A DNA stretch of 5,933 nucleotides from Oscillospiraceae bacterium (GTDB lineage: Bacteria > Bacillota > Clostridia > Oscillospirales > CAG-272). Below, piece after piece: positions 4,132-5,933 of this stretch. The DNA lies in contig WQSD01000091.1 in assembly GCA_009788105.1 (NCBI GenBank), positions 1-5,933 on the forward strand, written 5' to 3'. The notes beneath the pieces are model-generated. The model was not told the DNA's origin, made no database searches, and saw only the letters and a program-made list of their open reading frames with translations. Every line of letters begins with the position of its first letter. Positions within the stretch are counted from its first letter, which is position 1. Made by a program: the position numbers and the translations under genes.

Positions 4132-5148
4132 CTAATGTGTAACAAGTTCAATCGCCGCCCGCAATTCATCAAGGGTCTTGTGAGTATACACACGCTCGCC
4201 TACATCCTTGGACTTATGACCCATCATGAGGTCAATACAACGCTTATTTGCACCAGCAGAATCAAGACGAGAACGGAAAGTGTGACGGCAGTCGTGCGGC
4301 GTATGCTGCATGGCTGCTTTTCTCATTACTTCATTCCAAACCATACGATATGTCGCAACGGCAGAGTGCTTTCCCTTATTTGAGAAAAGATATTCTCCAT
4401 CTTCGCTCATCCGATTTTCAATGATATGTCGTATCAGCGAATGTATCGGCACAACGCGGTCTTTGCCTGCTTTAGTTTTCGTGCCACCTGTGATAGTTCC
4501 CTCGACGAGATTAACAGCATCTTTCCGCAAATCCAGCATTTCCGATACGCGGAAACCTGTGTAGAGCAGAAACAGCACAGAGTCCGCCCAAGTCATGCTT
4601 TGCATTTGCCAAATCGCCTTTATTTCGTCTTCCGAAAAGGGCGATTTGCTTGTTTCGGGAATTGGAGCAGACTGCAAAAGACTTGAATAATTTCGCGTGG
4701 TGATGTCCAACTCTAAAGCGAACTTATCCAAATGCCCCCACAAAGCCTTAATTGCGCCTTGCGTGGAGTAACCACAACCGCAGTAGTCAATGGTGTCTTG
4801 CATATGATACGCCTTGATATCAGTGTATTTGTAGCTCCACAATGATTTGCAATGCTGATAAACAGACTTCATACTACTCTGATTGGATCTGCCGAATTTC
4901 ACAGCTTTTCGTTCAAGCCATAGCTCGAAAAGCGCGGATAATGTCATATTTGCTTTGTCTACATCCCACGGATTTTTGTTGAATGTGGCAAGCAAAATCA
5001 TGCCTTCCTCGCGCGTCGTGGTGTAGTCCAGCGTTTGGTATACGGGGTGTCCTTTCTCGTTGAAACCAACGGTTTTTCGTACATGATATGGACGGCGGCG
5101 GTTGCCCGATAGTTTGACAACGCTGCCATATCCGTTTGGATTTCTCAT
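4132..5148 (-). CDS. Tyrosine recombinase / site-specific integrase
   Basis: A 338-residue phage- or ICE-type integrase that cuts and rejoins attachment sites through a covalent phosphotyrosine. The N-terminus (NPNGYGSVVKLSGNRRRPYHVRK, residues 3-25) looks like an arm-type DNA-binding domain. Residues ~65-170 are the SAM-like core-binding domain (TLSALFELWLERK...), and 180-338 the catalytic domain. All catalytic residues are visible: Arg200 (TGFRVSE), Lys224 (TKTKAG), His285 and Arg288 (HDCRH), His311 (GHKS) and nucleophile Tyr321 (VYTHKT). It appears intact. The ATG at 5146-5148 follows GGAGGT by nine bases; an in-frame ATG at 5187 lies in the leader without a site. Its own promoter lies at 5199-5227. 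The MazF/XRE pair is immediately upstream on the same strand. It is probably the end gene of an integrated element whose left border is near 4100. Confidence 0.95.
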   Translation of the reverse strand: MRNPNGYGSVVKLSGNRRRPYHVRKTVGFNEKGHPVYQTLDYTTTREEGMILLATFNKNPWDVDKANMTLSALFELWLERKAVKFGRSNQSSMKSVYQHCKSLWSYKYTDIKAYHMQDTIDYCGCGYSTQGAIKALWGHLDKFALELDITTRNYSSLLQSAPIPETSKSPFSEDEIKAIWQMQSMTWADSVLFLLYTGFRVSEMLDLRKDAVNLVEGTITGGTKTKAGKDRVVPIHSLIRHIIENRMSEDGEYLFSNKGKHSAVATYRMVWNEVMRKAAMQHTPHDCRHTFRSRLDSAGANKRCIDLMMGHKSKDVGERVYTHKTLDELRAAIELVTH

Positions 5149-5176
5149 AGTTTTGTTACCTCCAATTAAGTAAATC

Positions 5177-5195
5177 GTCAGTTTCAAAAGCTGAC
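5177..5195. promoter_or_regulatory. Inverted repeat at the integrase transcription start
   Basis: GTCAG (5177-5181) and CTGAC (5191-5195) are inverted copies with a 9-base spacer and overlap the predicted start near 5192. They could be an operator for the adjacent HTH protein or a 5' leader hairpin in the integrase mRNA. Confidence 0.35.
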
Positions 5196-5198
5196 TAT

Positions 5199-5227
5199 AT
5201 TATAGCGCGCTTTTGCCTGCATTGCAA
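5199..5227 (-). promoter_or_regulatory. Promoter of the integrase gene
   Basis: On the minus strand a perfect -10 TATAAT (5199-5204) lies 17 bases after TTGCAA (5222-5227), a weaker -35 box inside the palindrome ATTGCAAT (5221-5228). It sits in the short gap between the HTH gene and the integrase, so the integrase can be transcribed separately from the toxin operon. Confidence 0.7.
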
Positions 5228-5253
5228 TAGCTTTTAGAGATTATCGCATAAAA

Positions 5254-5667
5254 TTAACTCGCTTCACCGATATATTCGTTGAGCAATTTCGGACTGATGT
5301 GGTAGTCGTAGGAGTTGCCAGACACTTTGGTCGCAAATCCAAACGGAGCGACGCCATTTTGCAATGCTACACGAACAAATTGCGGCGATTTTCCTAATCG
5401 CCGTGCCGCCTCTTCAATGGTGATTTTCTGTCTGCACAGAGCAATTGGTGGCAGTTCTTCATATGGTATTCGCATATCGACTGTCAGCCGACTCGGTGTA
5501 ACTCCGAGAGCATTCGCAATTTCCTCAATTCGCTTTCTATGAGGAACATTTTTGTCCGACAGATACTGACTAAGTGAAGATTTGCCAATGCCAGTGAGTG
5601 CAGACAAGTCTGCTTGGTTTATGTTTTGTTCAGTCATAATGGACTTCAAATTTTGTGCAAAGCTCAT
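5254..5667 (-). CDS. XRE-type HTH protein with a second, excisionase-like DNA-binding domain
   Basis: The 137-residue protein has two parts. Residues 4-62 are a Cro/C1-type HTH: NINQADLSALTGIGKSSLSQYLSDKNVPHRKRIEEIANALGVTPSRL, with the turn and recognition helix around 18-37. Residues 78-134 (ITIEEAARRLGKSPQFVRVALQNGVAPFGFATKV...YDYHISPKLLNEYIG) look like the winged, MerR/excisionase-type domain often found as separate small proteins in Clostridia phages and integrative elements. The linker (63-77) is proline-rich. The ATG at 5665-5667 overlaps the mazF stop as ATGA, and GGAGG lies four bases upstream. Likely roles are repressor of the element, directionality factor for the neighbouring integrase, or antitoxin or autoregulator for MazF; sequence alone cannot decide. 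The domain calls are solid, the excisionase role is inference. Confidence 0.85.
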   Translation of the reverse strand: MSFAQNLKSIMTEQNINQADLSALTGIGKSSLSQYLSDKNVPHRKRIEEIANALGVTPSRLTVDMRIPYEELPPIALCRQKITIEEAARRLGKSPQFVRVALQNGVAPFGFATKVSGNSYDYHISPKLLNEYIGEAS

Positions 5668-5933
5668 GCAACCTCCAAGCCTATACTAATCGCCAATGCT
5701 CGGTCAATGGTAACTTGCGTTTTTGCATTGATTGTACCGACATACATCCCTAACCGAGCCTTGTCAATGGTGCGAATTTGTTCTGTTAGTGCAATGGAGT
5801 CAGCTTCAAGACCGCATGACTTTGATACCATAGCATGAGTCGGTAGTTTGTTCTTTTGCTTTGTGGATAACGGCACGATGATGACTGTGGGACTGTGGAT
5901 GTTTCCCATGTCATTTTGAACGACCAAGCAAGG
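5664..5933 (-). CDS. mazF: MazF/PemK-family toxin, N-terminus outside the window
   Basis: An endoribonuclease toxin of type II toxin-antitoxin systems that cleaves mRNA. The window holds the last 89 residues; about 25 N-terminal residues lie beyond the right edge, since the frame stays open to the last base. The visible part begins PCLVVQNDMGNIHSPTVIIVPLSTK, matching the family's RPVLVVQND...SPTVIVA.IT core including the catalytic Thr region. It continues with NKLPTHAMV and DSIALTEQIRTIDKARL, the family's EQIRTIDK signature, and the C-terminal helix (TIDRALAISIGL). The catalytic Arg of the GxRP loop falls just off the edge and cannot be checked. Its TGA overlaps the start of the HTH gene (ATGA), so the two are translationally coupled. 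A MazE-type antitoxin could lie upstream, outside the window. Confidence 0.93.
   Translation of the reverse strand, partial: PCLVVQNDMGNIHSPTVIIVPLSTKQKNKLPTHAMVSKSCGLEADSIALTEQIRTIDKARLGMYVGTINAKTQVTIDRALAISIGLEVA

Noticed and set aside
4065..5248. TTTTAGA..TTAT similarity between 4065-4080 and 5232-5245 as possible att repeats
   Set aside because: Short, imperfect and AT-rich, and the second lies between two element genes and not at an end. No tRNA gene or convincing direct repeat is visible, and the far end is outside the window.
1..5933. tRNA, rRNA or CRISPR array
   Set aside because: No cloverleaf-type or rRNA-like sequence and no regularly spaced repeats with unique spacers; the hairpin repeats are too few and irregular for CRISPR.

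Overview
The window looks like a contig piece from a Bacillota genome, most likely an uncultured, Clostridia-type bacterium. This rests on the Gram-positive-style GGAGG ribosome binding sites, the AT-rich intergenic regions with near-consensus sigma-A promoters, the MntP and MazF types, and an integrase beginning MRNPNGYGSV. The assignment is inference from style, not a database match.

Left part (1-2935, minus strand) is a modified pyrH-frr operon. A promoter at 2966-2994 drives pyrH (UMP kinase). Two bases after the pyrH stop begins a lipoprotein gene. A TAATG-coupled ~50-residue membrane protein follows, then a structured repeat, then frr (ribosome recycling factor). pyrH and frr are normally adjacent, so the ~1.25 kb between them (stop of pyrH to start of frr) is accessory. 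The lipoprotein gene is broken: an exact 23-bp tandem duplication at 1736-1781 shifts the frame between two homologous domains. Deleting one copy would restore a 279-residue, two-domain lipoprotein. Downstream of frr, 1-414 has no gene but carries at least three copies of a modular hairpin repeat. A second, unrelated inverted-repeat element lies at 1037-1187.

Middle part (2936-4131): a divergent intergenic region holds the pyrH promoter and a near-perfect extended -10 promoter for a 97-residue winged-helix regulator (plus strand). A 26-bp near-palindrome lies between the two -35 boxes. Convergent to the regulator is mntP, a manganese exporter.

Right part (4132-5933, minus strand) looks like the end of an integrative mobile element. 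A MazF/PemK toxin gene, cut by the window edge, overlaps by ATGA a gene joining an XRE-type HTH to an excisionase-like second domain. A tyrosine recombinase with its own promoter follows. An outward-looking plus-strand promoter at 4058-4086 points into the 3' end of the integrase and has no gene to serve, so it may mark where the element entered. The best candidates for something undescribed are the toxin/HTH-excisionase/integrase module and the two-domain lipoprotein switched off by a reversible-looking duplication inside the pyrH-frr operon.
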